DNA of 64,000 nucleotides, from contig JAFYNJ010000008.1 in NCBI GenBank assembly GCA_017549805.1, forward strand, positions 62,001-126,000, in the 5' to 3' direction. Positions 1-9,054 of this stretch are shown here, piece after piece. Origin of the DNA: Bacteroidales bacterium (GTDB lineage Bacteria > Bacteroidota > Bacteroidia > Bacteroidales > F082). The first letter of the stretch is position 1. Each line of letters opens with the position of its first letter. A program made the translations under genes and the position numbers. The notes beneath the pieces were generated by a model. The model saw only the letters and a program-made list of their open reading frames with translations. It did not search any database and was not told the origin of the DNA.

Positions 1-674
1 TAGAGCCCTCGTCAGGAGCCTTTGCCGTACAGTTTGAGCTGGCAGAGATGGATACGCTACGCGGCGTTCAGATTCTTTTCAACCACACTCTCAAGGATGC
101 CAACAACAAGTACTTCGACATTGTTGTCTGGAAAGACAACAACGGCAAACCAGGAGATGAGGTTTACCGTTTGTCGGGCAGAAAGCCCAAATGGGACGAA
201 CAACTGTATAAATTTGCCTATTACCAATTCGATCAGCGCATCCGTCTCAACGGAGTCTTTTATGTAGGTATCGTACAACAAAACTCAGGTCTCATCAACG
301 TGGGCTTCGACACCTCAAACGACAACTCACAATACAACTACTTCAATGTTACAGGTTCATGGCAGAATAGCACCAAACCGGGATCCATCATGATCCGTCC
401 CGTGGTCGGGGCAGGCTATTACATTGGGGTATCCGAAGACCAAGTGGACAATCAAATCTCCATCTATCCCAATCCCGCCACCTCCACCATCCACATTGAA
501 GGGATTGTCCATGGTTCCTCCATCACAATGTATGACCTCACCGGAAGAGTCGTCGTGCAGCGTCCCTATTCGAACGAAATCTCCATCGAGCACCTCCATA
601 ACGGTCTTTACTTCTTGAATGTCACCACTGCCGACGGCGTTGTCATCGGCAAAAAAATCATGGTTAACCGATGA
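1..674 (+). CDS. T9SS cargo protein, C-terminal part (5' end outside window)
   Basis: The reading frame is open from base 3 and enters from the left, so only the last 224 residues are present. The visible part is a beta-rich extracellular region with no family I recognise. It ends in a typical type IX secretion sorting domain of about 75 residues: an IYPNPA start (near 463-480), a YDLTGRVV strand and a GLYFLNV strand before the last basic residues. Such domains direct proteins through the T9SS to the cell surface in Bacteroidota, where they are cleaved. The catalytic or adhesive part lies outside the window, so function cannot be told. The stop overlaps the next gene's start by 4 bases (ATGA), suggesting co-transcription. 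Confidence 0.85.
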   Translation, partial: EPSSGAFAVQFELAEMDTLRGVQILFNHTLKDANNKYFDIVVWKDNNGKPGDEVYRLSGRKPKWDEQLYKFAYYQFDQRIRLNGVFYVGIVQQNSGLINVGFDTSNDNSQYNYFNVTGSWQNSTKPGSIMIRPVVGAGYYIGVSEDQVDNQISIYPNPATSTIHIEGIVHGSSITMYDLTGRVVVQRPYSNEISIEHLHNGLYFLNVTTADGVVIGKKIMVNR

Positions 675-1723
675 GTGAGGAGCTTCTTGACGACATCTTG
701 GAAAACGATAACACCGACGAGGAAAACGGTGAACTTTACGAGCATATCCGCATCGTAGTCGATAAAGGCCAGGCACAGGAACGCATCGACACCTTCCTGA
801 CCAACCACATCCAGAACATTTCACGCAACCGCGTGCAGAATGCCGCCAAGGCAGGTAACATCCTTGTCAACGACAAGGTGGTGAAACAAAACTACAAGGT
901 GAAGCCGAACGATGTCATCTCCATCGTGTTCAGCTATCCTCCACGGGAAATCAACATCACGCCGCAGGAGATTCCGTTGAACATCGTCTATGAAGACGAT
1001 GACATCATCGTGATCAACAAGCAGGCGGGACTGGTGGTGCATCCTGGCCACGGCAACTTCGAAGGCACGCTGCTGCACGGCTTGGCATGGCATTTCCAAC
1101 AAACCCATCAAAATGTAGAAAACAAGTTCGGATATTTAGTACACCGCATCGACAAGGACACTACCGGCTTGATGATCGTGGCCAAGAACGAAACCGCCCA
1201 AGCCATCCTGGCGCACCAGTTTTTCGAGCACACCATTCACCGCAGATACCATGCCTTGGTTTGGGGCGACTTCAACGAGGACGAAGGAACCATTGAGGGC
1301 AACATCGGGCGAAGCCCCAACGACCGCCGCAAGATGACGGTCTATCCCAACGGAGACCATGGCAAGGAGGCCATCACCCACTGGCATGTCATTGAACGCT
1401 TCGGTTATGTCACACTCAACGAGTACCGCCTGGAGACTGGACGCACCCACCAAATCCGTGTCCACTCGCAATACATAGGCCATCCATTGTTTAATGACGC
1501 AGTGTATGGTGGCAACATCATCCTCAAAGGAACCACCTTCTCAAAATACCGTCAGTTTATCGACAACTGCTTCAAACTCCTACCTCGACATGCACTGCAC
1601 GCCAAGGAACTGGGATTCATTCATCCCACGACCAAGAAAGAAATGCTGTTCACCTCCGAACTCCCCGACGACATGACTGCCGTCTTAGAGAAATGGCGGA
1701 GATATGTTAAAGTTGAGAGTTGA
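671..1723 (+). CDS. RluA-family pseudouridine synthase
   Basis: A 350-residue protein of standard RluD length. An S4 RNA-binding domain covers about residues 37-82 and the RluA catalytic domain follows. The motif LVHRIDKDTTGL (156-167) contains the catalytic aspartate Asp161. The family isomerises uridines in rRNA, RluD in 23S helix 69; the exact target here is inference. The N-terminal 25 residues are acidic and lie outside the domains. The start is set by a 4-base overlap with the preceding gene. The final codons and stop lie inside a degenerate 7-bp tandem repeat (1710-1743) that also encodes the end of the convergent gene, so the C-terminus may vary between strains. Confidence 0.9.
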   Translation: MSEELLDDILENDNTDEENGELYEHIRIVVDKGQAQERIDTFLTNHIQNISRNRVQNAAKAGNILVNDKVVKQNYKVKPNDVISIVFSYPPREINITPQEIPLNIVYEDDDIIVINKQAGLVVHPGHGNFEGTLLHGLAWHFQQTHQNVENKFGYLVHRIDKDTTGLMIVAKNETAQAILAHQFFEHTIHRRYHALVWGDFNEDEGTIEGNIGRSPNDRRKMTVYPNGDHGKEAITHWHVIERFGYVTLNEYRLETGRTHQIRVHSQYIGHPLFNDAVYGGNIILKGTTFSKYRQFIDNCFKLLPRHALHAKELGFIHPTTKKEMLFTSELPDDMTAVLEKWRRYVKVES

Positions 1724-1743
1724 GGGTTTAGAGTTGAGAGTAT
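1710..1743. repeat. Heptad tandem repeat between convergent genes
   Basis: Units of 7 bp around AGTTGAG (for example AGTTGAG and GGTTTAG) run across the junction of two convergent genes. The stop codons of the pseudouridine synthase (1721-1723) and of the epimerase (1728-1730) both lie in the array, so each C-terminus is repeat-encoded. Confidence 0.75.
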
Positions 1744-2684
1744 AGGAAATCAATATATTCCTTCACGCCATTTTCGAGGCTGGTGAACGGCTCCGAGTAT
1801 CCTACACCACGCAACTTGGCCATATTGGCCTCTGTGAAGTATTGGTATTTGTCACGGATTTCCAAAGGCGTGTCGATAAACTCAACATTCGTCTCTATAC
1901 CCATGGCCTTAAAGGTGTTGTCCGCCAAGTCATAAAACGAGCGGGCATGTCCGGTTCCGACATTATAGAGACCACTTTCAGGCCGATGCTCCATCAGCCA
2001 AAGGATCACCTTGGCCACATCCTTCACATAAACGAAGTCGCGAAGCTGTTGTCCGTCGGCATAAGCAAGATTGTGAGAGCGAAACAGCTTCACTTTGCCT
2101 GTCTCTCGAATCTGCCGATAGGCATGAAGGATCACTGAAGCCATCTTCCCCTTGTGGAACTCGTTGGGACCATACACATTGAAGAATTTCAATCCCGCCC
2201 AAAAAGGAGGCTGCTCCTTTTGGCCCAAAATGAACTTGTCTATTTCATTTTTGGAACGGCCGTATGGATTCAGCGGCTTCAGTTGGGGAACGATGTCATG
2301 TCGGTCATCATAGCCCAACTCGCCCATGCCGTATGTGGCAGCCGAAGAAGCATAAACCAAAGGGATGTGATATTCCGTGCAAAGATTCCATAAGCCAAGA
2401 GTGTAATCCACATTCAACTGTTGGAACACATTGTAATCGAATTCAGTAGTGTCGGTACGAGCACCAAGGTGAACAATGAAATCAATCTTTTCATGGTTCT
2501 TGTCAAACCAATCGAAAAAGGCGTTACGGTCAACCAATTCAGAAAAAGCAAGGTTCTCATAGTTCCTTTTCTTTTCAGTCTTCGAGAAATCGTCCACAAG
2601 AACCAAATCATTGAAACCATGCTGGTTCAATGACATTGCCACATTGCTCGCAATAAAACCCGCTGCGCCGGTAACAACTATCAT
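1728..2684 (-). CDS. hldD: ADP-L-glycero-D-manno-heptose 6-epimerase
   Basis: A 318-residue short-chain dehydrogenase-type epimerase that converts ADP-D-glycero- to ADP-L-glycero-D-manno-heptose for the LPS inner core. The start at 2684 was chosen because the protein then opens directly with the nucleotide-binding strand MIVVTGAAGF (GxxGF, residues 6-10); the open frame upstream overlaps the MerR gene and looks non-native. A Ser-rich SSAATYG segment (113-119) and the YGRSK catalytic Tyr/Lys motif (141-145) are present. Length and motifs fit HldD better than generic sugar epimerases. The gene lies one base past the MerR gene's stop, probably one transcript. The last residues (SQL) come from the heptad repeat. 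Confidence 0.88.
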   Translation of the reverse strand: MIVVTGAAGFIASNVAMSLNQHGFNDLVLVDDFSKTEKKRNYENLAFSELVDRNAFFDWFDKNHEKIDFIVHLGARTDTTEFDYNVFQQLNVDYTLGLWNLCTEYHIPLVYASSAATYGMGELGYDDRHDIVPQLKPLNPYGRSKNEIDKFILGQKEQPPFWAGLKFFNVYGPNEFHKGKMASVILHAYRQIRETGKVKLFRSHNLAYADGQQLRDFVYVKDVAKVILWLMEHRPESGLYNVGTGHARSFYDLADNTFKAMGIETNVEFIDTPLEIRDKYQYFTEANMAKLRGVGYSEPFTSLENGVKEYIDFLYSQL

Positions 2685-2685
2685 C

Positions 2686-3054
2686 TTATTTCTCCGTTGC
2701 TGCCGACAGGGCATCCTTGCGGGATGCGAGTTCCTTATCCAATTCCACCAAGAACTTCCTCGTCTTATCAAGGGTCTCAAGCATGATCACACGCTCCTCG
2801 TAATCCGAGAACTTCTCCTTCAAAGCCTGCTTGGCACCTGCCAGGGTATAGCCCTTTACCTTGGTAAGATGATAGATGACATGGACATATCGGACATCAC
2901 GCTGAGTGAACAAACGGTTGCCTTTCTTGTTTTTGCGGGGTCGCAAGACATCAAACTCGTTTTCCCAATACCGAATCATGGAAGTGTTGACGCCAAACAT
3001 CTTGGCCACTTCACCGATGCTGTAATAATACTTTTCCGTTTTGTTCTCTTCCAT
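2686..3054 (-). CDS. MerR family transcriptional regulator
   Basis: A 122-residue protein with an N-terminal MerR helix-turn-helix (about 10-78): YSIGEVAKMFGVNTSMIRYW, then the wing region with GNRLFTQRDV. The C-terminal 40 residues are a charged helix, probably the dimerising coiled coil. No cysteine-rich effector site is visible, so it is not an obvious metal or redox sensor. It lies 4 bases downstream of the M23 peptidase gene and directly upstream of hldD, so all three probably form one operon. MerR genes next to M23 peptidases are common in Bacteroidota. The regulated genes are unknown. Confidence 0.85.
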   Translation of the reverse strand: MEENKTEKYYYSIGEVAKMFGVNTSMIRYWENEFDVLRPRKNKKGNRLFTQRDVRYVHVIYHLTKVKGYTLAGAKQALKEKFSDYEERVIMLETLDKTRKFLVELDKELASRKDALSAATEK

Positions 3055-3058
3055 AGCT

Positions 3059-4042
3059 TTAATCCATTGTTAATGAAGGCATTGCCGCTTGTTCCAAAAT
3101 AGTCTCATATTCCTCGGGCGAGAGGTCGTTGAAGAAGAAATGGATTGGATCCACAGGCGTGTCATTCTTCAGGACTTCATAATGCAGATGCGTTCCTGTG
3201 GACTTGCCTGTACTCCCCACATATCCTATGAGTTGTCCCCTTTTCACCTTTTGCCCTTTGTGCGTAGCAAACATGGAAAGGTGAGCATATTGCGTCTTGT
3301 AACCATAGCCGTGATCAATCGTAACCAAATTGCCGTATCCCCAATAATTGCTTTCCGCCTTTTCCACCACGCCGTCGCCCGTAGCGAAGACCTCGGTACC
3401 AAGGGGGGCGGCAAAATCAATACCGCTGTGAAACTTGTCCACTTTGTAAATGGGATCGGTGCGATAGCCAAAATACGATGAAATCTGCCGTATCTCGTTT
3501 TCCTTCAGTGGAATGATTGCCGGGATGCACATCAACATCTGCGACTTGTTTTTGGCCATCATAAACAGGTCGTCGTACGATTTCGACTGGTAATACAGTT
3601 GGCTGGAGATCATGTCAAGTTTGGCAGCAGCCTTAATGACAATCTCCGAGGTTTTATATCCGTAGAGCGATTCATAACGATCCTTATGGGTAAAGCCTGA
3701 CATTCTCACTGAAGCAGGGATTGGATCCGCTTCAAAAATCATCCGATATATATTGTTATCCCTTTGCTGCATGTCCTGCACAAGGATCTCCGTCTCATCC
3801 AGCTTGTCTTCAAGAATCTGATACTGAAGCTTCAAATACTCGATTTCACGAGCTTGCATCTTCTCCTTTGGCGATCCGAAAAAGAAGAAAATCATGAGCA
3901 CGATTAAAAAAGCGAAAGCTACGGTGGTAAGCAAAAACACAAAAACCCGACCGACTCTCTCTCGCAACGGCTCTTTGAACCTGTCAAAAGTCAGGGTGTC
4001 GGGGTTGTAAACGTATTTGTTATCTTTGTTTCGCTTTACCAT
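3059..4042 (-). CDS. M23 family (LytM-type) peptidoglycan endopeptidase
   Basis: A 327-residue membrane-anchored protein. A cytoplasmic basic N-terminus is followed by one transmembrane helix (about 32-56), a periplasmic coiled-coil stretch (60-100) and a C-terminal LytM/M23 domain. The zinc site is complete: His205 and Asp209 in HSGIDFAAP, and His285/His287 in GTHLHYEV. Such proteins cut peptide cross-links of peptidoglycan or regulate amidases; an intact site suggests an active enzyme. It is divergent from alaS, and the shared intergenic region carries two mirrored TAACTTTG boxes. Confidence 0.9.
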   Translation of the reverse strand: MVKRNKDNKYVYNPDTLTFDRFKEPLRERVGRVFVFLLTTVAFAFLIVLMIFFFFGSPKEKMQAREIEYLKLQYQILEDKLDETEILVQDMQQRDNNIYRMIFEADPIPASVRMSGFTHKDRYESLYGYKTSEIVIKAAAKLDMISSQLYYQSKSYDDLFMMAKNKSQMLMCIPAIIPLKENEIRQISSYFGYRTDPIYKVDKFHSGIDFAAPLGTEVFATGDGVVEKAESNYWGYGNLVTIDHGYGYKTQYAHLSMFATHKGQKVKRGQLIGYVGSTGKSTGTHLHYEVLKNDTPVDPIHFFFNDLSPEEYETILEQAAMPSLTMD

Positions 4043-4060
4043 TTTCTATATTAAAGAATA

Positions 4061-4087
4061 CAAAGTTACAAAAAAAGCCTAACTTTG
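4061..4087. promoter_or_regulatory. Mirrored divergent -7 boxes for the M23 gene and alaS
   Basis: TAACTTTG is present at 4080-4087 on the plus strand (24 bases ahead of the alaS ATG) and at 4068-4061 on the minus strand (ahead of the M23 gene). Both match the Bacteroidota -7 consensus TAnnTTTG. Together they form an 8-bp inverted repeat with an 11-base spacer. No clear -33 TTTG is visible for either. Confidence 0.6.
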
Positions 4088-4111
4088 CATGTTTTTTAGA
4101 AAATACTTTAG

Positions 4112-6721
4112 ATGAACGCTTACGAAATCAGGAACAGCTTTTTGGACTTTTTCCGTTCCAAGGAGCATGCCATAGTACCTTCTTCCCCCATCGTCGTGAA
4201 GAACGACCCGACCTTGATGTTCACCAATGCTGGCATGAACCAGTTCAAGGATATTTTCCTTGGCAACCAGCCCGCCAAGTGGAACCGTGCCGCCGACACG
4301 CAGAAATGCCTGCGCGTCTCCGGCAAGCACAACGACCTTGAGGAAGTGGGGCACGACACCTACCATCATACCATGTTCGAGATGTTGGGCAACTGGTCGT
4401 TTGGCGACTACTTCAAGAAAGAAGCCATCGCCTACGCTTGGGAATACCTCACCGAGGTAGTGAAGATTGACAAGGACAGACTCTATGTCACTGTCTTCGG
4501 AGGCGATGAAAAAGACGGCCAACCTGCCGACATGGAAGCCTACGGCTATTGGAAAGAGCACGTCGACGAAGATCGCATCATCTACGGCAACAAAAAGGAC
4601 AACTTTTGGGAGATGGGCGAGACCGGTCCCTGCGGTCCCTGCTCCGAAATCCATATCGACCTGCGTGACGATGAAGCCAGAAAACAGATTCCCGGCCGCG
4701 ACCTCGTTAATATGGACGACCCTCAAGTGATTGAAATCTGGAACCTTGTGTTCATGCAATACAACCGTATGGCCGATGGTCACTTGGTGGAACTCCCCGC
4801 CAAGCACGTCGACACAGGCATGGGCTTCGAGCGCTTAGTGCGCGTGCTGCAAGGCAAAACCTCCAACTACGACACCGACGTGTTCCAACCCATCATCCAA
4901 GCCATCGCCAAGATGTCGGGCATCGAATATGGCAAGGCCGAAAAGACCGATGTCGCCATGCGCGTCGTCGCAGACCACCTGCGCGCCGTCAGCTTTGCCA
5001 TCGCCGATGGCCAGCTGCCGTCGAACAACGGCGCCGGATATGTTATCCGCCGCGTGTTGCGCCGCGCCGTGCGCTATGGCTTTACCTTCTTGGGCTTTGA
5101 AGAGCCTTTCGTGTACAAATTGTTGCCCATACTGGTGCAGCAAATGGAATACAACTTCCCTGAAATCAAGGCACAACAGGAATTGGTCAGCAAGGTCATC
5201 CGCGAAGAGGAAGCTTCCTTCCTGCGCACCTTGGCGCAAGGCATCAAGCGCTTCGAGGGTTATGTGGAGCAGCATCCCCAACAGGACATCGACGGCAACT
5301 TCGCCTTCGAGTTGTTCGACACCTACGGCTTCCCCATCGACCTTACCCAACTGATGGCCACTGAAAAAGGCATCAGCGTCGATATGGACGGCTTCAAGGT
5401 CAACCTCGAAGAGCAGAAAAACCGCTCACGCAAAGCTGCCGAGAAAGCCAACGGCGACTGGGTCGTGGTGAACGCATCGGAGCAACCCACCGAATTTGTG
5501 GGCTACACCGACATGAGCTGCGAGAGTCACATCCTCCGTTTCCGCGAGGTGGTGGCCAAGAAAAAGACCCACTTCGAGATCGTCCTCGACAAGACCCCGT
5601 TCTATGCCGAAATGGGCGGTGAAGTGGGCGACACCGGCACCTTGACCTCCGAAAATGAGACCATCCAAATCGTCAATACCGTCAAGGAAAACAATCTTGT
5701 CATCCATATCACCGAACAGCTGCCACAGAATCCCGAGGTGACCTTCACCGCCGCCATCGACGCCGAACGCCGTCAGCGCATCGCCAACAACCACAGTGCG
5801 ACCCACCTGATGCATGCCGCCTTGCGACAAGTGTTGGGAACCCATGTGGAACAAAAAGGCAGCCTTGTCGATGACCAGCGCCTACGTTTCGACTTCAGCC
5901 ACTTCTCCAAGATGAGCACGGAGGAAATCCGTCAAGTGGAAAAGATCGTCAACCAAAAGATTCGTGAGAACATCGCGAATGTAACCTACGCCGAAATCCC
6001 GATTGATGAGGCCAAGGCCATGGGCGCTACGGCCCTGTTTGGCGAAAAATATGGTGACAAAGTGCGCGTAGTGGTGTTCGACAAAGACTACTCCATGGAA
6101 CTCTGCGGCGGCTGCCACACCAGTGCCACAGGTAACATCGGCATGTTCAAGATCGTCAGCGAAGGCGCCATTGCAGCGGGCATCCGCCGCATCGAAGCCA
6201 TCACAGGCGAAGCTGTGGAGCAATACCTCGACGAGCAACTTGACCTTATCAGCCAAATCCGTGAATCCGTCAAGGCAAATGACTTGGTGAAAGGAGTGGT
6301 TTCACTTAACGAACAAAACGCCGCATTGAGAAAAGAGGTGGAACACCTGATGCAGGAAAAAGCACAGGATACCGCTGATAAACTCATGGGTAAGGCGGTG
6401 GATCACGAAGGTTGCAAGCTCATTACGGAAAGGCTTAACGTCACCGGCGACCAACTTCGCAACATCGCATTGATGCTCAAACAGGCCAACGAGAACACTA
6501 TCGCCATCCTCGGCTCTGTCGTGGAAGGCAAGCCTTCGCTCTGCCTCCTGCTGCCCGAGGCTTACGCCGATGCCAAGGGACTGGATGCCACCAAGCTCAT
6601 CCGCGAGGTAGCCAAGGAAATCCAAGGCGGAGGAGGTGGCCAGAAGACCCTCTGCACTGCAGGTGGTCGCAACGCCGACGGTCTGCCGAAAGCGATGCAA
6701 TTACTACAAGAAAAGATCTGA
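4112..6721 (+). CDS. alaS: Alanine--tRNA ligase
   Basis: An 869-residue class II aminoacyl-tRNA synthetase of usual length. The N-terminal catalytic domain has ALMF-type motif 2 features (DPTLMFTNAGMNQFKD) and the TGPCGPCSEIH segment. The editing domain follows with HSATH (561-565) and the CGGCH zinc/editing motif (Cys665, Cys668, His669). The C-terminal DHHA1 region has a glycine-rich GGGGGQ segment near 835-850. It charges tRNA-Ala and removes mischarged Ser or Gly. It is a single gene with its own promoter, ending 11 bases from the convergent rdgB stop. Confidence 0.98.
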   Translation: MNAYEIRNSFLDFFRSKEHAIVPSSPIVVKNDPTLMFTNAGMNQFKDIFLGNQPAKWNRAADTQKCLRVSGKHNDLEEVGHDTYHHTMFEMLGNWSFGDYFKKEAIAYAWEYLTEVVKIDKDRLYVTVFGGDEKDGQPADMEAYGYWKEHVDEDRIIYGNKKDNFWEMGETGPCGPCSEIHIDLRDDEARKQIPGRDLVNMDDPQVIEIWNLVFMQYNRMADGHLVELPAKHVDTGMGFERLVRVLQGKTSNYDTDVFQPIIQAIAKMSGIEYGKAEKTDVAMRVVADHLRAVSFAIADGQLPSNNGAGYVIRRVLRRAVRYGFTFLGFEEPFVYKLLPILVQQMEYNFPEIKAQQELVSKVIREEEASFLRTLAQGIKRFEGYVEQHPQQDIDGNFAFELFDTYGFPIDLTQLMATEKGISVDMDGFKVNLEEQKNRSRKAAEKANGDWVVVNASEQPTEFVGYTDMSCESHILRFREVVAKKKTHFEIVLDKTPFYAEMGGEVGDTGTLTSENETIQIVNTVKENNLVIHITEQLPQNPEVTFTAAIDAERRQRIANNHSATHLMHAALRQVLGTHVEQKGSLVDDQRLRFDFSHFSKMSTEEIRQVEKIVNQKIRENIANVTYAEIPIDEAKAMGATALFGEKYGDKVRVVVFDKDYSMELCGGCHTSATGNIGMFKIVSEGAIAAGIRRIEAITGEAVEQYLDEQLDLISQIRESVKANDLVKGVVSLNEQNAALRKEVEHLMQEKAQDTADKLMGKAVDHEGCKLITERLNVTGDQLRNIALMLKQANENTIAILGSVVEGKPSLCLLLPEAYADAKGLDATKLIREVAKEIQGGGGGQKTLCTAGGRNADGLPKAMQLLQEKI

Positions 6722-6732
6722 TAATAGCAGCT

Positions 6733-7314
6733 CTATTGCTGTTGCTTTAAAAACGCTATCAGTTTTTGTGTGGCGCGACCACGGTGGCTGATGGCGTTTT
6801 TCACTTCATGTCCCAGCTCGGCGAAGGTCTGGTCGTAACCGTCAGGCTGGAAGATGGGGTCGTAGCCGAAACCTTCTGTGCCACGCTGCACTTCGGCAAT
6901 TTGTCCGTCGCAGCGACCCTCGAAATAATACGATTTACCGTCAAGGTTCAGTGCTATGCAGGTACGAAAGGCAGCCTTGCGGTTGGTCTGCCCTTTCATG
7001 GCAGCAAGCATCTTGTCCACATTGTCCTGATAGCTGCAATGCTCACCGGCATAACGGGCCGAATACACGCCAGGAGCACCGCCCAATGCCTCTACTTCAA
7101 GTCCCGTGTCGTCGGCGAAGCAATCCACATGAAACTTGTTCGTGACGAAGTCAGCCTTGATCTTGGCGTTGCCTTCGATGGTGTCGGCGTCTTCGATGAT
7201 GTCCTCATGGCAGCCGATGTCGTCGAGACTCAAAACCTCATAGAGGCCTTCCATGATTTCGCGCATCTCGCGCAGCTTGTTTTTATTGTTCGTGGCAAAA
7301 ACTATCTGTTTCAT
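6733..7314 (-). CDS. rdgB: XTP/dITP diphosphatase (RdgB/HAM1)
   Basis: A 193-residue house-cleaning nucleotidase that hydrolyses dITP, XTP and ITP to monophosphates, keeping deaminated purines out of DNA. Family motifs are clear: FATNNKNK near the N-terminus (6-13), the DDTGLEV acid site, GVYSARYAG, and the C-terminal SHRGRA. The ATG at 7314 was chosen over a TTG at 7323 because it gives a 4-base ATGA overlap with the ung stop. ung and rdgB form a two-gene unit for removing uracil and hypoxanthine lesions; the functional link is inference. Confidence 0.95.
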   Translation of the reverse strand: MKQIVFATNNKNKLREMREIMEGLYEVLSLDDIGCHEDIIEDADTIEGNAKIKADFVTNKFHVDCFADDTGLEVEALGGAPGVYSARYAGEHCSYQDNVDKMLAAMKGQTNRKAAFRTCIALNLDGKSYYFEGRCDGQIAEVQRGTEGFGYDPIFQPDGYDQTFAELGHEVKNAISHRGRATQKLIAFLKQQQ

Positions 7315-7988
7315 AAGCTCCAATCTATAGGTTCGATGCCGTGAAGCATCAAGTAATTGTTGGTTTGCGAAAAATGATGGCAGCCAAAGAAGCCGCGGCT
7401 GGCCGACAAAGGAGAAGGGTGCACTGATCTCAAGATCAAATGCTTCGAAGAATCGATCAAGACCTGCTTGGCAATGGCGTAATTACCCCAAAGGATGAAG
7501 ACGAGATGCTCCCTTTGTTCCGAGAGGGCGCGGATGGCAGCGTCAGTAAACTGTTCCCAGCCGTGACGCGAATGTGAGGCCGCCTGACCGGCACGGACCG
7601 TCAGCGAGGCATTAAGCAGCAGCACTCCTTCCCTCGCCCACTTCTCGAGGTTGCCGGAACGAGCAATGGGTATGCCCAAGTCGTCATGTAGCTCCTTGAA
7701 GATGTTTTGAAGGCTGGGCGGGAATGGCACGCCATCGGGCACCGAAAACGAAAGTCCATGAGCCTGTCCCGGGCCATGATAGGGATCCTGACCCAAGATG
7801 ACCACTTTCACCTTGTTAAAAGGCGTGAGATTGAAGGCGTTGAATATCAGCGGTCCTGGGGGATAAACGGCATATTGCCGTTTCTCACTAACGAGAAACG
7901 ATTTAAGATCGGCGAAGTAAGGCGCCTCGAACTGTGGGCGCAAAACTTGATACCAGCTTTCGTCAATATTCGGTTTTTTGACTTCCAT
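7311..7988 (-). CDS. ung: Uracil-DNA glycosylase, family 1
   Basis: A 225-residue enzyme of standard Ung length that excises uracil from DNA. The water-activating motif GQDPYHG is at 66-72 (Asp68) and the DNA-intercalation motif HPSPLS at 190-195. The ATG at 7988 was chosen because it places the first helix as in other Ung proteins; the frame stays open upstream but there runs antisense through a small lipoprotein gene. The stop overlaps the rdgB start. Confidence 0.96.
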   Translation of the reverse strand: MEVKKPNIDESWYQVLRPQFEAPYFADLKSFLVSEKRQYAVYPPGPLIFNAFNLTPFNKVKVVILGQDPYHGPGQAHGLSFSVPDGVPFPPSLQNIFKELHDDLGIPIARSGNLEKWAREGVLLLNASLTVRAGQAASHSRHGWEQFTDAAIRALSEQREHLVFILWGNYAIAKQVLIDSSKHLILRSVHPSPLSASRGFFGCHHFSQTNNYLMLHGIEPIDWSL

Positions 7989-8064
7989 GGTTGCAAAATA
8001 TTTCTGCAAAGATGGCAATTTTCCCAAGAAAAATGCGTTATTTTGCAAATCAAATCCGATCAAA

Positions 8065-8202
8065 ATGAAAAAAATCGCGAAAATACTCGCCATTGCCATG
8101 TTAATCGCACTTGTCTCGGGCATCCTCTCCTCGTGCAGATCCTCAAGCACCTGCCCTGCCTACGGTGAGACCAGCAAGTACCAAATTGAAACTCGCTATT
8201 GA
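8065..8202 (+). CDS. Small lipoprotein with a CPAYG motif
   Basis: Encodes 45 residues: a lysine-start signal peptide, a hydrophobic core and a lipobox ending in SSC (Cys24), giving a mature peptide of only about 22 residues with a CPAYG segment. I recall very short Bacteroidota lipoproteins with a similar Cys-Pro-Ala-Tyr segment, but no function is known to me. It is divergent from ung, and its stop overlaps the start of the next gene by 4 bases, so the two are probably translated together. This supports its being a real gene despite its size. Confidence 0.7.
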   Translation: MKKIAKILAIAMLIALVSGILSSCRSSSTCPAYGETSKYQIETRY

Positions 8203-8978
8203 GACTCAATCGCCTTTTCATTGCGATAAGCTTTGCCCTGACGCCCGTCATCCTTGACGCGCAGGAGATTTCTATTGGTAACAATGAAGACCAGCCAATA
8301 GAAGAGCGAATCATTTACAACCATGAGACCACCCTACACGCCACCATTCACACACGGGGATTAGGCGGAGGCATCAAGATCGGACGCATCCGAAGCATCT
8401 ACAAGACCACCAACTGGGATTTTGAGATATCTTATCTGCGCTCTCAAAAACAAATCAAACTTTTGGGACCCTATTTCAGTTCCACCTCGTTTGTTTATGG
8501 AAAACTCAACGATGTACTGGCGCTTCGAGCCGGCTATGAAGTTGAGAGAAGGATCTACGGCAAACCTTATTGGGGCGGGGTGGAATTGCGTTGGCTCTAT
8601 GGGTTTGGAGGCTCTTTGGCTTTGCTGAAACCCTACTATTACGCCGTGGTGGTAGTTGCGCCATCTACAAATGGAGAATATGTCCAAGTCATGGAATACC
8701 AGACCTTTGACGATAAAGAGCAATGGGTTGAAATCATCGGAAAGGCTCCGTTCAAGTACGGTTTAGATGAAATCAAGCTGCAGCCGGGCATCTACGCCAA
8801 AGGAGGAATGAGTTTTGAGATTGGAACCAGTAAAATCATGTCACAATCCATAGAATTCGGCTTGATTGCAGAGTACTATCCATTAGGCATCCCGATGATG
8901 GCTGACAACCCGAAGGATTACTTCCTTCCAGCCTTGTATCTATCGTACAATTGGGGCTCGCGTTACAACAAATACTAG
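8199..8978 (+). CDS. Outer-membrane beta-barrel-like protein, unrecognised
   Basis: A 259-residue protein starting at TTG (8199), which overlaps the stop of the small lipoprotein gene. It has a signal peptide (about 1-22, cut after LDAQ) and then alternating aromatic/polar strands with no further hydrophobic helix. The C-terminus (LYLSYNWGSRYNKY) resembles the last strand of a barrel. I assign it no family. The TTG start is preferred because no earlier ATG is in frame and the signal peptide follows at once. Co-translation with the lipoprotein suggests they act together in the outer membrane; this is inference. Confidence 0.7.
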   Translation: MRLNRLFIAISFALTPVILDAQEISIGNNEDQPIEERIIYNHETTLHATIHTRGLGGGIKIGRIRSIYKTTNWDFEISYLRSQKQIKLLGPYFSSTSFVYGKLNDVLALRAGYEVERRIYGKPYWGGVELRWLYGFGGSLALLKPYYYAVVVVAPSTNGEYVQVMEYQTFDDKEQWVEIIGKAPFKYGLDEIKLQPGIYAKGGMSFEIGTSKIMSQSIEFGLIAEYYPLGIPMMADNPKDYFLPALYLSYNWGSRYNKY

Positions 8979-9001
8979 TGTTTGTTTTTTATAGGCATAA
9001 A

Positions 9002-9033
9002 AAAATCGGGAAGCCTGTCGGCTTCCCGATTTT
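9002..9033. terminator. Bidirectional intrinsic terminator
   Basis: A perfect 14-bp stem (9002-9015 with 9020-9033, core ATCGGGAAGCC) with a 4-base loop TGTC, flanked by A and T runs. It lies between the convergent barrel gene and the large T9SS protein gene and can serve both. Confidence 0.9.
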
Positions 9034-9054
9034 AGTTTCTCAATGTCCCAAGGA

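Noticed and set aside
6722-6745. Terminator between alaS and rdgB
   Set aside because: The AGCA/TGCT pairing is only 4-5 bases and lacks a T-run.
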